Assembly (NCBI GenBank): GCA_947465645.1
Contig: CANIBQ010000031.1
Span: 1-52,208, forward strand
Source: Acidobacteriota bacterium
GTDB lineage: Bacteria > Acidobacteriota > Vicinamibacteria > Vicinamibacterales > UBA2999
Reading direction: 5' to 3'
Length of the DNA: 52,208 nt
Positions within the stretch are counted from its first letter, which is position 1. Each line of letters starts with the position of its first letter. Shown piece by piece: positions 35,185 to 44,678 of this stretch. The notes under the pieces were generated by a model. It saw only the letters and a program-made list of their open reading frames with translations, was not told the DNA's origin and searched no databases. The position numbers and the translations under genes were made by a program.

Positions 35185-36610
35185 CTCGCTGCGCGTGCGG
35201 CTGCTCGCCTGGTACAGCCTCATCCTGCTCGTGGTGATTGCCACCTTTGCCGTGACGGTCGGCTTCCTGCTGTGGCGATCGATGGTCGCCGACCTCGACG
35301 CGCGCCTTCGTGCCGGCATCGTGCCGCTGGCGCAGGGATTGCGCCCCGCGGCCGACGGCGGCTACAACCTCGACCTGCCGGTCGAGTACCAGCCAACCGA
35401 CGCGGTGGACGGAAACGCCGCAGCCTACTACGCGGTCTGGACGGCCGCGGGCGAGATCATCGATCGATCGCCGGCGGCCTCCGATGTTCCCGCTCCCGAG
35501 GAACCGGGGCTGCGCACGCGCGCCGGACGCCGCGAGCTGATCGTCAACGCCGCTGACGGCGCGCTCGTCCTCGTCGGCCAGGATTTGCAGGACGCGCGAT
35601 CCGCGGTCCGGACGTTTGCCGGCACGGCGGCCATCGGCGGCGTGGCCGCGCTGCTGGTGTCGGTGGCCGGCGGATGGTTTCTCGTCGGCCGCGCGCTGTC
35701 TCCGATTGGCCGGATCGACCGCGCCGCTGCCGCCATGGCCGCAGGAGACCTGAACGCGCGCATCGTCGTCGAGCGCACCGAGAACGAACTCGAACACGTG
35801 GCCCATGCGCTCAACGGGGCGTTCGACCGCCTGCAGCGCACGCTCGACGGGCAACGTCGATTCACGGCAGACGCGTCGCACGAGCTGCGGACACCGCTGG
35901 CGACGCTGACAGCCGAGACCGAGTGGGCGCTCGCGCGCCCGCGCTCCGGCGACGAGTACCACGAGGCGCTGAAGACCGCCCGTCGCGCCGCCCAACGCAT
36001 GGCGCGCGTCGTCGATCGGCTGCTGACGCTCGCCAGGGCCGACCACGACGCCATTGCGCTCGACCGCCGGCCTGTGCCTCTCGAGCCGATCGTGCAGGAC
36101 GCGGTCGCGCTCGTGCAGCCGCTCGCCGCCCGCCGCGGCATCATCATCGACACACGCCTCGACCCCGCCATCGTCGAGGGCGATCGCGAGCGTCTGACCG
36201 AACTGCTCACGAACCTGTGCGCGAACGCGGTCGAATACAACCGCGACGGCGGACGGGTGACCGTCGAACTGTGGCCGGAGGGACCGGATGCCTGCGTGCG
36301 GGTGACCGATTCAGGCATCGGCATCACGGCCGAAGAGGTGCCGCGGGTCTTCGAGCGGTTCTATCGTCCGGACGAAGCCCGCGACCGGCGGGCGGGCGGC
36401 GCGGGGCTCGGCCTGGCCATCGCGAAATGGATCGCCGACGCCCACGGCGGCGGCATCACGTGCACGAGCACACCTGGTGAGGGCACGACGATGCTGGTGC
36501 GTCTGCCGCTCCTCCAGGCCGAGGCATCGGAAATGGATGCAGGCAACGGAGGGGGCCGGAGGGAACGGATTCACACGGAGCAACTGAGCAACGGAGACGC
36601 ACGCCGGTGA
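35174..36610 (+). CDS. Membrane sensor histidine kinase
   Basis: A 478-residue kinase from a TTG start with GAAGGG upstream. TM1 about 10-33, periplasmic sensor about 34-147, TM2 about 148-171, HAMP about 172-222, H-box F-T-A-D-A-S-H236-E-L-R-T-P, N-box N-L-C-A-N-A-V-E-Y-N, G1 V-T-D-S-G-I-G-I, F-box E-R-F-Y-R, G2 G-A-G-L-G-L-A-I. It phosphorylates the overlapping regulator. The sensor domain is short and without a recognised ligand fold. The last 25 residues (after M-D-A-G-N-G-G-G) are encoded by the left arm of the 290-bp inverted repeat and are not part of the kinase core. Confidence 0.93.
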   Translation: MIPSSLRVRLLAWYSLILLVVIATFAVTVGFLLWRSMVADLDARLRAGIVPLAQGLRPAADGGYNLDLPVEYQPTDAVDGNAAAYYAVWTAAGEIIDRSPAASDVPAPEEPGLRTRAGRRELIVNAADGALVLVGQDLQDARSAVRTFAGTAAIGGVAALLVSVAGGWFLVGRALSPIGRIDRAAAAMAAGDLNARIVVERTENELEHVAHALNGAFDRLQRTLDGQRRFTADASHELRTPLATLTAETEWALARPRSGDEYHEALKTARRAAQRMARVVDRLLTLARADHDAIALDRRPVPLEPIVQDAVALVQPLAARRGIIIDTRLDPAIVEGDRERLTELLTNLCANAVEYNRDGGRVTVELWPEGPDACVRVTDSGIGITAEEVPRVFERFYRPDEARDRRAGGAGLGLAIAKWIADAHGGGITCTSTPGEGTTMLVRLPLLQAEASEMDAGNGGGRRERIHTEQLSNGDARR

Positions 36611-36830
36611 CGCCCGCCTCCGGCGGGCGGCTGAATAGAGCGACGTCCCCACTCGCAAGCCGCGCGTGATTTGGGTGCGGCTTGTGAGTGGGGATGTCGC
36701 TCTATTCATCGCGCGCGAAGCGCGCTCACCGGCGGGCCATCAAGCGTCACCCCCTCGACCAGAGGGCGAAGGGGCCTCCGTTGCTCCGTGGCTCCGTGCG
36801 ATGCCGTTCCCTCCGTCGCCTCCGTTGCCT
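36541..36830. repeat. 290-bp nested inverted repeat after the histidine kinase
   Basis: The outer left arm (36541 onward, AGGCAACGGAGG...) is complementary to the outer right arm ending at 36830, through some 60 bp with small mismatches. Inside, 36632-36664 pairs with 36676-36708 as a stem of about 32 bp with two mismatches. A third hairpin (CGCCCGCC, TCC, GGCGGGCG; 36611-36629) is present on the left only. The ACGGAG units recur every 7-8 bp. No gene is seen in 36611-36849. Confidence 0.85.
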
Positions 36831-36849
36831 ACATCCCGGTTAAATCTGA

Positions 36850-39030
36850 TCAGAAGGCGAACAGGTGCGTGTACTTGAGCATCAGCGCCCGCCGGGTCTC
36901 GGTGGGCAGCCGGGTTTCGTTCCACACCACGTAGATGTTGCTCAGCGGGCGATGAATCAGGTTGAAGCGGATGTTGGAGAGCCAACTGTCGCCCTGACCG
37001 TTGTACTGGACGAAGGCGTTGAGGAACATCCTGGGCGTGAACGACCAGTCCAGGCGCAAGCGAGCGAGATTCGCCCCGAACGATCCGTCCGGCAGGTCGA
37101 TGAGGTTGCGCGACAGGCTCGCGCTCGCCGCGATATGTTCGTCGAACCGGAAGCGGAACCCTCCGCCGGCGGTTTTCTGGTGACCAGTCCAGAATTCGCC
37201 GGCTTCAACCGAGGCGTTGCCAGACAGCCGCCCGCTTGGATCCGCGGAGTATGCGACGCGCCACGTGTCGTAGTGGTAGGCGCCCGGCTGAATCGTGAGA
37301 CCCGGCGCCACGGTGAACGGCGCGTCGAGCCGATCGGACGTGCTGCTCACCCGGGCGGTCAGGTGTCCGCTGTCACTGAACGCCACCGCGTAGTTGAGGC
37401 CGGCAACGCGCGTCAGCGATTGCTCGTACCGGTCGTCGCTGGCGGAGTCCACGTCGGCGCGAACACTGTGCTCGCGGATGAAGCCGCCCGTGTTCGACGG
37501 CCGCACGATCCGCTCGTAGCTCCCGAAGATCGTCCCGACGCCGCGCCTGCGCACGAAGCCGAGATCGTTGCGAAAGGCGTCGCCGACGTGCACCAGGCCG
37601 GCGCGCACGCGGTTGGCGTTGGTATCCAGCCGGACACTGGTGCGCCCCGCCCAGTCGTCGTCCTGCCCCAGCGATTCGCTTCGCAGTGCGAACGCCTCGA
37701 TCTCGATCGTGCGCGTCGGCTCCAGCCGCAGGTCGATGCCTCCAACGCGATTGAAGCTGTCGAGGCCGGACGTCTCGCGTCCGAGATACACCGCCCCCAC
37801 CGACGCGGAGGGCGTCAGTTCATGGCTGATGCGCGCGACGGTGACATTGGCGCCAGGTCCCTCGTCAGAATCGCCGGTCTGCACGGTCAGCAGGCCGATT
37901 CCCTGGCGCCCGGCCCGGCCCGTCAGGCGCAGTCCTCCGAGCACCGGCACCGGCTGGCCCGCCGATGAGAGGCCGATGCGGCGGCTGAAGAACGGCACGA
38001 AGTCGTTGCGCTCCTCCTCGGTCGCCCCGAGGCCCACCTGGAAGCTCGACGAATTCTCGAGAAAGAACTGCCGCTTTTCGGGGAAGAACAGGCTGAACCT
38101 GGTGAGATTGATTTGCTGCTCGTCGGCTTCGACCTGCGAAAAATCGGTGCGCAGGCTCGCGTCGAGGAGGAGCGAGGAGGTCACGCCCCATTTCACGTCG
38201 ACGCCACCGTCGCCCTTGCCGACCCACCCTCTCGTGGCCGGCCCGGTGCGGTTGAGCTGCGCGGTCGTGAACGGCGTGATCCGCAGGTCGTGCCCGCGGC
38301 GGACGCCGCCAATCCCGCTCAACACGCCGCCGTAGCCGATCGCGTAGTGGGAGAACTGGCGAGGCACCGGCGACCAGGTCGAGAACTCATATTTCTTCCG
38401 CACGATGCGCATCAGGTTCAGTCCCCAATCCTGATTGTCGCGATCGGGAAACCGGAGCGTCTTGAACGGAAGCGCGAACTCGAGGCTCCAGCCGTCGTCA
38501 CGGATCCGCGTGCGGACGATCCAGGCGCCGTCCCAGTTGGCGTCGGTCCGCCGGCCATTCTCGGCGACCTGGACGTCGCGCTGCGCCCCGCCCGGATTCA
38601 CCATGAACGCGTAGGCGTTGCGCTTGTCGAGGAACGTGTCGAAGATGAGCGTCAGCACGTCGTTCTGGAACCCGCCGAAGTCGCGCCGCAGCTCGTTGGT
38701 GACGAGTCGTTCAGGCTCGGGGTCGTACATCACCGCGCCGACGTACAGCATGTCGTCGTCGTAGAGAAAACGGACGTCGGTGCGCTCGGTCGACGGCGAG
38801 AATTCGTCTGGCGCCTGCTGGTAGAAGTCGGCGGCCGGTTGTGCCGTCTGCCACGCCGGCTCGTCGAGCACGCCGTCGACGACGATCGGCTCGGAGACCC
38901 GGACCGCGGCCACTCGCTTGGCCGCACGCACGGCGTCGAGATCGACGTCCTGGCCCGCAGCGATCGCCGGGGCGGCCGCCAGCACACAGATCGATAGCAG
39001 CGCGGCCCTGAGATACGCGGGGAGGCGCAC
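36850..39030 (-). CDS. DUF5916 outer-membrane protein 2
   Basis: A 726-residue protein from a GTG start directly after the pepF stop codon. Signal peptide about 1-26 (A-A-L-L-S-I-C-V-L-A-A-A-P-A-I-A-A-G). CBM9-like domain begins V-D-G-V-L-D-E-P-A-W. The signature F-F-P-E-K-R-Q-F-F-L-E-N follows near residue 310, then barrel-like strands ending L-K-Y-T-H-L-F-A-F, with a terminal Phe as expected for an outer-membrane protein. It is more like copy 3 than copy 1. Role unknown. Confidence 0.87.
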   Translation of the reverse strand: MRLPAYLRAALLSICVLAAAPAIAAGQDVDLDAVRAAKRVAAVRVSEPIVVDGVLDEPAWQTAQPAADFYQQAPDEFSPSTERTDVRFLYDDDMLYVGAVMYDPEPERLVTNELRRDFGGFQNDVLTLIFDTFLDKRNAYAFMVNPGGAQRDVQVAENGRRTDANWDGAWIVRTRIRDDGWSLEFALPFKTLRFPDRDNQDWGLNLMRIVRKKYEFSTWSPVPRQFSHYAIGYGGVLSGIGGVRRGHDLRITPFTTAQLNRTGPATRGWVGKGDGGVDVKWGVTSSLLLDASLRTDFSQVEADEQQINLTRFSLFFPEKRQFFLENSSSFQVGLGATEEERNDFVPFFSRRIGLSSAGQPVPVLGGLRLTGRAGRQGIGLLTVQTGDSDEGPGANVTVARISHELTPSASVGAVYLGRETSGLDSFNRVGGIDLRLEPTRTIEIEAFALRSESLGQDDDWAGRTSVRLDTNANRVRAGLVHVGDAFRNDLGFVRRRGVGTIFGSYERIVRPSNTGGFIREHSVRADVDSASDDRYEQSLTRVAGLNYAVAFSDSGHLTARVSSTSDRLDAPFTVAPGLTIQPGAYHYDTWRVAYSADPSGRLSGNASVEAGEFWTGHQKTAGGGFRFRFDEHIAASASLSRNLIDLPDGSFGANLARLRLDWSFTPRMFLNAFVQYNGQGDSWLSNIRFNLIHRPLSNIYVVWNETRLPTETRRALMLKYTHLFAF

Positions 39031-40869
39031 TTACGCGACGCCCAGCTCGCGCTCGAGACGAGCCACCAGCATGTCGAGCTCGGCCGAGACCGCGGCCACG
39101 GTGTCGGGCTGGCTCAAATCCACGCCCGCCCGCGCCAGCAGTTGCATCGGATAGTCGCTGCCGCCGGCACGCAGCAGGGTCAGGTATCTGGAGACGCCGT
39201 CCGCCTTCCGTGCCTCGTCGGGCGCGCGCAGGTCCTGCATCAGCCGCGCGGTGGACGCAAAGCACGTGGCGTACTGGTAGACGTAGTACGGCGTGCTGAA
39301 GAAGTGCGGAATCCGGGCCCAGGTCACGCGCGACACCGCCTCCTGCTCGATGACGTCGCCGTAATAGTCGCGCAGCAGCCCCGTGTAGATGGCGTTGAGC
39401 GCGTCCGACGTGATCGGATGGTCCTGTTCGACCAGCCGGTGGGCCTGCAGCTCGAAGTCGGCAAACATCACCTGCGTATAGAAGGTGCTGGCGATGCTGT
39501 CGATGGCGTGCTGCAGCAGCACGATCCGCTCGTCGCGCGTTCGTGCGCGTTCGAGCATCAGGTCCAGGAAGAGCGCCTCGTTGAGCGTCGACGGTACTTC
39601 CGCCACGAAGATCGTGTAGCCGGCGTAGACGAACGGCTGCGTCTGGTGCGCCAGCAGCGTGTGCATCGAGTGGCCCATCTCGTGCGCCAGCGTGAACACG
39701 GCATCGAGCGTCTCGTTGTAGTTGAGCAGCATGTACGGGTGCGCGCCGTACACGGGCGCCGAATACGCGCCGCTCTTCTTCCCCACGTTCTCGAACACGT
39801 CGATCCAGCGGTCCTCGAAGGCCCGGCGCACGTGCTGCTGGTAATCCACCCCCAGGGGCGCCACCGAATCGACGATCCATTCGCCGACCTCGTCGTACGG
39901 ATACCGCGTGTCGTGCTCGACCAGCGGGACGAAGATGTCGAACAGCCGGTAGTCGTCCAGGCCCAGCACCTTCTTGCGCAGGCGATGGTAGCGCCGCAGC
40001 GGCTCGACGTTGCCCTTGGCCGACGCGATCAGGTTGTCGACCACCGAGGTCGGGATGTTGTTGCCGTGCAGCGCCGCGTCGAGCGTGGTCGCGTAGCCGC
40101 GCGACTGCGCGTGGAACCAGTCGCGCTGCAGCACGCCGTTATAGAGCGACGCGTAGGTGTTCTGGTTGTCCGCGTACGCCTGGTGAAAGGCGCGGTAGGC
40201 GGTGGCCCGATCCTCCTGCCGCCGGCTGGTCTCGAGCAGTACCCGGTACTGGCCGTAGGTCAGCGTCACACATTCGCCATCCGACAGCGTGATCGTCGGG
40301 TGCTTCATGTCGGCGGTCGTCAGCGCCGCATAGCTGTCGTGCGGCACGCTGTTGAACCGTCCCGCAAACGACATCAGGCGCTCGCCCTGCTCGTCGAGCA
40401 CGTGCTCCTGCTCGTGAAACAGGCTCTCGATCGCGAACCGGTAGACGCCGAGCTCCGCGTTGGCATCGAGCCAGCCGCGGACCGTCTCCAGCGGAATCGC
40501 CAGCAGCTCCGGGTTGAACCACGAGCTCGCCTGCTGCTCGCGCGCGAACAGGATCTGCACCTGCTGGCGCCGCGCGTTGATCTCGTTGTCCCGCTGGTCC
40601 TGGTCGTACTGGAGCGAGGCGAAGTACCACACCCGGTAGCTCAGGGCTCCCATCGCGTCCATCGCGCGAAACGACGCGAGCAGCTGCTCCGGGCCCAGAC
40701 CGAGGGTCCCCTGAAAGGCCTTGAAGGATTCGATCGCCTTCTCGAGCTGCTGGTAGTTGCCGGTCCATTCGTCCCAGTTGGGGCAGATGGCGGTGACGTC
40801 CCACGTGTACCGCGCCGGGATCTGGTCGCGGCCCTGAAGGGTGCCTGTGACCGGACGAAACGTATTCAT
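39031..40869 (-). CDS. pepF: Oligoendopeptidase F
   Basis: A 612-residue M3-family zinc peptidase. The catalytic motif H-E-M-G-H-S-M-H lies near residue 400, and the family-typical start (R-Y-T-W-D-V-T-A-I-C-P-N-W) and C-terminus (S-D-Y-P-M-Q-L-L) are present; length is normal. No signal peptide, so cytosolic. It degrades peptides of roughly 7-17 residues. Its ATG overlaps the thrC stop (ATGA), so it is probably translated with thrC; the DUF5916 GTG start follows immediately. Confidence 0.95.
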   Translation of the reverse strand: MNTFRPVTGTLQGRDQIPARYTWDVTAICPNWDEWTGNYQQLEKAIESFKAFQGTLGLGPEQLLASFRAMDAMGALSYRVWYFASLQYDQDQRDNEINARRQQVQILFAREQQASSWFNPELLAIPLETVRGWLDANAELGVYRFAIESLFHEQEHVLDEQGERLMSFAGRFNSVPHDSYAALTTADMKHPTITLSDGECVTLTYGQYRVLLETSRRQEDRATAYRAFHQAYADNQNTYASLYNGVLQRDWFHAQSRGYATTLDAALHGNNIPTSVVDNLIASAKGNVEPLRRYHRLRKKVLGLDDYRLFDIFVPLVEHDTRYPYDEVGEWIVDSVAPLGVDYQQHVRRAFEDRWIDVFENVGKKSGAYSAPVYGAHPYMLLNYNETLDAVFTLAHEMGHSMHTLLAHQTQPFVYAGYTIFVAEVPSTLNEALFLDLMLERARTRDERIVLLQHAIDSIASTFYTQVMFADFELQAHRLVEQDHPITSDALNAIYTGLLRDYYGDVIEQEAVSRVTWARIPHFFSTPYYVYQYATCFASTARLMQDLRAPDEARKADGVSRYLTLLRAGGSDYPMQLLARAGVDLSQPDTVAAVSAELDMLVARLERELGVA

Positions 40870-42146
40870 GATCGAAGCAGCCCGGCAAGCGCCGGATAGT
40901 CCGCGGGTACCCGCACGCTGTGGCGCGGACGCTTCAACGCGTCGGCAAGAACGGGCGGCAGCGCCACGGTCTCGCCGATGGCGGGCTCGACCACTTCACG
41001 GAACTTCGCGGGATGCGCCGTGGCAAGAAACACACCGAGGGCGCCGGCATCCTCGGCGAGCGCCTGCTGCAAACCCAGCCATGCAATCGCGCCGTGCGGA
41101 TCCAGCAGGTAGCTCGTGCGGTGATACATCTCTCGAATCTCGTCCAGTACCCGGGAATCTTCAAATGCCACGCCCGACACGTCGTGCCGGAGACGACCGA
41201 GATCGTGTCCGTACATCGCCTGCATCCGCTCGAAATTGCTCGGCGCGCCCACATCCATCGCGTTGGCGACGGTGCGAATCGAGGGACGCGGCTCATAGCG
41301 TCCTGTTCGCAGGTACTCGGGCACGACGTCGTTGACATTGGTGGAGGCGATGAAGCGCTTGATCGGCAGGCCAAGACGCTTGGCGATGAGCCCGGCCGTC
41401 AGGCTGCCGAAGTTGCCGCTCGGCACCGAGACGATGGGCGGCGTCGCCAGACGCATCATCGTGAAGTAGTAGAACACCTGCGGCAGCAGGCGTCCAAGGT
41501 TGATCGAGTTCGCCGGCGTCAGCCACACGTGCGTGCGCAGGTCGTCGTCTGCGAAGGCCTGCTTGACGAGCCGCTGGCAATCGTCGAACGTGCCCGCGAC
41601 GGCGACGGCCGTGATGTTGTCGCCAAGCGACGCCATCTGCGCCTCCTGGACGTCGCTGACCTTGCCCTCGGGATACAGGACGACCACGCGCGTGTCGGGC
41701 ACGCGGTGAAACGCCTGTGCCACGGCGCTTCCCGTGTCGCCCGACGTCGCCACGAGAATCGTCAGCGGCGTGCCGTCGGTGAAGTGGTGCAGCAGGCGCG
41801 CCTGCACGCGGGCCCCGACGTCCTTGAACGCGAGCGTCGGACCGTGAAACAGCTCGAGCGCCCAGACGCGGTCGCTGACCGGCACCAGCGGCACCGGAAA
41901 ATCGAGCGCATCCTTCACCAGCGCCGCCAGATCCGGCGCCGACATCTCGTCCCTGAAAATGTGCGCGCCGACCAGCGAGGCAATCTCGACGATGTCGGTG
42001 GTGTGACGGAGGGCGTCGAGGGTCGCCGGCGGCAGCGGATCGAACCGCTCCGGCATGTACAGGCCGCCGTCCGGCGCGGTGCCGGCGAAGAGCGCGTCGA
42101 CAAACGACACGGGCGGCGAGGCGCCGCGGGTGCTAATCCATTTCAT
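40866..42146 (-). CDS. thrC: Threonine synthase
   Basis: A 426-residue PLP enzyme. M-K-W-I-S-T-R-G at the start, the PLP lysine in L-A-F-K-D-V-G-A-R, A-T-S-G-D-T-G-S-A-V, S-V-P-S-G-N-F-G-S-L-T-A-G and T-A-H-P-A-K-F are typical of the longer bacterial threonine synthases. It converts O-phosphohomoserine to threonine in the aspartate pathway. No other thr gene is nearby; it leads a two-gene overlap with pepF. The upstream spacer is heptamer array F. Confidence 0.95.
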   Translation of the reverse strand: MKWISTRGASPPVSFVDALFAGTAPDGGLYMPERFDPLPPATLDALRHTTDIVEIASLVGAHIFRDEMSAPDLAALVKDALDFPVPLVPVSDRVWALELFHGPTLAFKDVGARVQARLLHHFTDGTPLTILVATSGDTGSAVAQAFHRVPDTRVVVLYPEGKVSDVQEAQMASLGDNITAVAVAGTFDDCQRLVKQAFADDDLRTHVWLTPANSINLGRLLPQVFYYFTMMRLATPPIVSVPSGNFGSLTAGLIAKRLGLPIKRFIASTNVNDVVPEYLRTGRYEPRPSIRTVANAMDVGAPSNFERMQAMYGHDLGRLRHDVSGVAFEDSRVLDEIREMYHRTSYLLDPHGAIAWLGLQQALAEDAGALGVFLATAHPAKFREVVEPAIGETVALPPVLADALKRPRHSVRVPADYPALAGLLRS

Positions 42147-42152
42147 CTAGAA

Positions 42153-42208
42153 GGCTCTGGACTCTGGGCTCTGGGCTTTGGGATTTGGGCTTTGGGCTTT
42201 AGGCTCTG
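42153..42208. repeat. Heptamer tandem array F (8 units)
   Basis: GGCTCTG, GACTCTG, GGCTCTG, GGCTTTG, GGATTTG, GGCTTTG, GGCTTTA, GGCTCTG, occupying most of the gap between the thioesterase stop and thrC start. It is the longest array in the window and shares its unit family with array A. Confidence 0.9.
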
Positions 42209-42240
42209 GGGCGGCCAGAGGCCTGAGGCCTGATATCTCG

Positions 42241-42666
42241 TCATGCCTGCATCGGCTCGGGGCGGATCGGGATCGGCTGACCCCGGTCGTTGATGGCGAC
42301 GAGCACGACCTCGGCTTCGGTCACCTTGACGTGCTCGCCGTGGCCGGTCGCGCCAGGGCTGACCGGCGGCGTGCCCCACCGTTCGGCCTCCACCGACACG
42401 CGCACCGTGATCGATGTGCGCCCCACACGAACGGTCTCGGTGTAGAAGCTGACGATGTCGCCAAGGAACACCGGCGCGTGGAACTCGACCTCGCGCATCG
42501 CCTTCGTCACGTAGCGGTGCGCGGCCACCTTGCGCGCCTCAACCGCCGACGCCAGGTCGATGTGCGACAGGATCACCCCGCCGAAGATCGTTCCCATGGC
42601 GTTGGTGTCCTTCGGCAGCAGGATCACTTTGATGGCAGGCACGCGCTCGGTCATGCAAGCTGCCAT
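42241..42666 (-). CDS. Acyl-CoA thioesterase, hotdog fold (YciA-like)
   Basis: A 141-residue hotdog protein from the ATG at 42666 (42654 is a possible start, four residues shorter). P-K-D-T-N-A-M-G-T-I-F-G-G-V-I-L-S-H-I-D-L-A holds the family's helix and catalytic Asp. E-F-H-A-P-V-F-L-G-D-I-V and V-R-V-S-V-E-A-E-R follow. It hydrolyses acyl-CoA to free acid and CoA; chain preference unknown. Cytosolic. Divergent from speA, with only 33 bp between the starts. Confidence 0.88.
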   Translation of the reverse strand: MAACMTERVPAIKVILLPKDTNAMGTIFGGVILSHIDLASAVEARKVAAHRYVTKAMREVEFHAPVFLGDIVSFYTETVRVGRTSITVRVSVEAERWGTPPVSPGATGHGEHVKVTEAEVVLVAINDRGQPIPIRPEPMQA

Positions 42667-42699
42667 TTTATCTCTGTCGCCAGGAGAAATCCGTTTATC

Positions 42700-44667
42700 A
42701 TGTTTCTCAGCATGGGCACAGTGACCAATGGTCGCACGTCTCCAGCGCCGGCGTCGGCGGCGAGCACGTCGACGACGCACGCGTGGAACGTGCACGACGC
42801 CAGCGAGCTCTACGAGGTGGCGCGCTGGGGCCACGGCTATTTCTCGGTCAACCCGGCCGGTCACGTGCAGGTGCATCCGACGAAGGAACCGGAGCGCGGC
42901 ATCGACCTCAAGGAGCTCGTCGATCGCCTGCAGCTCCGCGGGATCAGCCTGCCGGTGCTCGTTCGATTCACCGACATCCTCAAGCACCGCCTCGGCGAAA
43001 TCCACGGCGCGTTTCAAGCCGCCATCGCGCAGCACCAGTACCAGGGCGCCTACAGTTGCGTCTACCCGATCAAGGTGAACCAGCAGCGCCAGGTGGTCGA
43101 AGAGGTCCTCAACTTCGGCCGGCCCTACAAGTTCGGGCTGGAAGCGGGCTCGAAGCCCGAGCTGCTGGCGGTGATGGCGCTCGCCGACAACGAGACGCCG
43201 ATCATCTGTAACGGCTTCAAGGACGCGGAATACATCGAAGCGGCGATGCTCGCGCTCAAGATCGGGCGCAACATCATCCCGGTCGTCGAAAAGTACACCG
43301 AATTAGGCGTGATTCTTGAAATAGCCGAGAAAATCGGGGTCCGTCCCCAGATCGGCATGCGCGCCAAGCTCGCCTCGCGCGGCAGCGGCCGCTGGCAGTC
43401 GTCGGGCGGGTTCCGATCGAAGTTCGGCCTGACCGTCACCGAGATCATGCGCGGCCTCGAGGAGCTGAAGGGCCGCGGCATGCAGGACTGCTTCAAGCTG
43501 CTGCACTTCCATCTCGGCAGCCAGATCACCAACATCCGCATCGTCAAGGGCGCCCTCAACGAGGCGGCGCGCGTCTACGCGGAGCTGGCGAAACTGGGTG
43601 CCGGCCTGCAATACCTGGACGTGGGCGGCGGGCTGGGCGTGGACTACGACGGTTCGCAGACGAACTTCGAATCGAGCATGAATTACACGCTCCAGGAGTA
43701 CGCCAACGACGTCGTCTATCACATCCAGACGGTGTGCGATGAGGCGGGCATCCCCCATCCGACGATCATCTCCGAGAGCGGACGCGCGGTCGTGGCCTAC
43801 CACAGCGTGCTGGTGTTCAACGTCCTCGGCGTGTCCGGGTTTGGCACCGAGGTCGTGCCGACGACGGCGCATCCCGACTGGGAGCAGCCGCTGGTCGACC
43901 TGGTGGAGACGTACAACAACGTCAACTCGAGAAATGCGCTCGAGGGGTTTCACGACGCGCAGCAGGCGCTCGACATGGCGCTGAGCCTGTTCAATGGCGG
44001 CTACCTGCCGCTCGAGCAGCGGAGCGCGGCCGAGAACCTGTTCTGGGCGATCCTGACCAAGCTGCAGAAGATCGCGCAGACGATGAGCGAAGTGCCGGAG
44101 GATCTGCAGAATCTCGACGAGCAGCTCTCCGACACCTACTTCTGCAACTTCTCGCTGTTCCAGTCGATCCCGGACAGTTGGGCGATCAAGCAGCTCTTCC
44201 CGGTGATGCCGATCCACCGGCTCAACGAGAAGCCCGCCAACCACGCGGTGCTCGGCGACATCACCTGCGACTCCGACGGCAAGCTCGATCGCTTCGTCGA
44301 CCGGCGTGACGTGAAGAAGACGCTGCCGCTCCACACCGTCAACGGCGGCTCGTACTACCTCGGCGTCTTCCTGGTGGGCGCCTACCAGGAGATCCTCGGC
44401 GACCTCCACAACCTGTTCGGCGATACCCACGCCGTGCACGTGACCCTCGACGACAATGGCGAGGCGCGCCTCGACACGCTGATCAAGGGCGACACGGTGC
44501 GCGAGGTGCTGGATTACGTGGAATTCGACGCCGACTCGCTGCTCGGAAAGCTACGCACGGACGTGGAGAGCGCGGTGCGGGAAGGCCGGATGGACTACGA
44601 AGGCGCAGGCCGTCTCCTGCGCTTCTACGAAGACGGCCTGCACGGATATACCTACCTCGAAGGATGA
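42700..44667 (+). CDS. speA: Biosynthetic arginine decarboxylase
   Basis: A 655-residue fold-type III PLP enzyme from the ATG at 42700, with AGGAG about 13 nt upstream. The PLP lysine is K125 in Y-P-I-K-V-N-Q. Later motifs: H-F-H-L-G-S-Q-I, L-D-V-G-G-G-L-G-V-D-Y-D-G-S, S-E-S-G-R-A-V-V-A, T-C-D-S-D-G-K. Length and motifs fit SpeA. It makes agmatine, the first step of the arginine route to putrescine; the following ureohydrolase is not in the window. The first 30 residues are a low-complexity extension. Confidence 0.95.
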   Translation: MFLSMGTVTNGRTSPAPASAASTSTTHAWNVHDASELYEVARWGHGYFSVNPAGHVQVHPTKEPERGIDLKELVDRLQLRGISLPVLVRFTDILKHRLGEIHGAFQAAIAQHQYQGAYSCVYPIKVNQQRQVVEEVLNFGRPYKFGLEAGSKPELLAVMALADNETPIICNGFKDAEYIEAAMLALKIGRNIIPVVEKYTELGVILEIAEKIGVRPQIGMRAKLASRGSGRWQSSGGFRSKFGLTVTEIMRGLEELKGRGMQDCFKLLHFHLGSQITNIRIVKGALNEAARVYAELAKLGAGLQYLDVGGGLGVDYDGSQTNFESSMNYTLQEYANDVVYHIQTVCDEAGIPHPTIISESGRAVVAYHSVLVFNVLGVSGFGTEVVPTTAHPDWEQPLVDLVETYNNVNSRNALEGFHDAQQALDMALSLFNGGYLPLEQRSAAENLFWAILTKLQKIAQTMSEVPEDLQNLDEQLSDTYFCNFSLFQSIPDSWAIKQLFPVMPIHRLNEKPANHAVLGDITCDSDGKLDRFVDRRDVKKTLPLHTVNGGSYYLGVFLVGAYQEILGDLHNLFGDTHAVHVTLDDNGEARLDTLIKGDTVREVLDYVEFDADSLLGKLRTDVESAVREGRMDYEGAGRLLRFYEDGLHGYTYLEG

Positions 44668-44678
44668 ATCGCGGCAGC

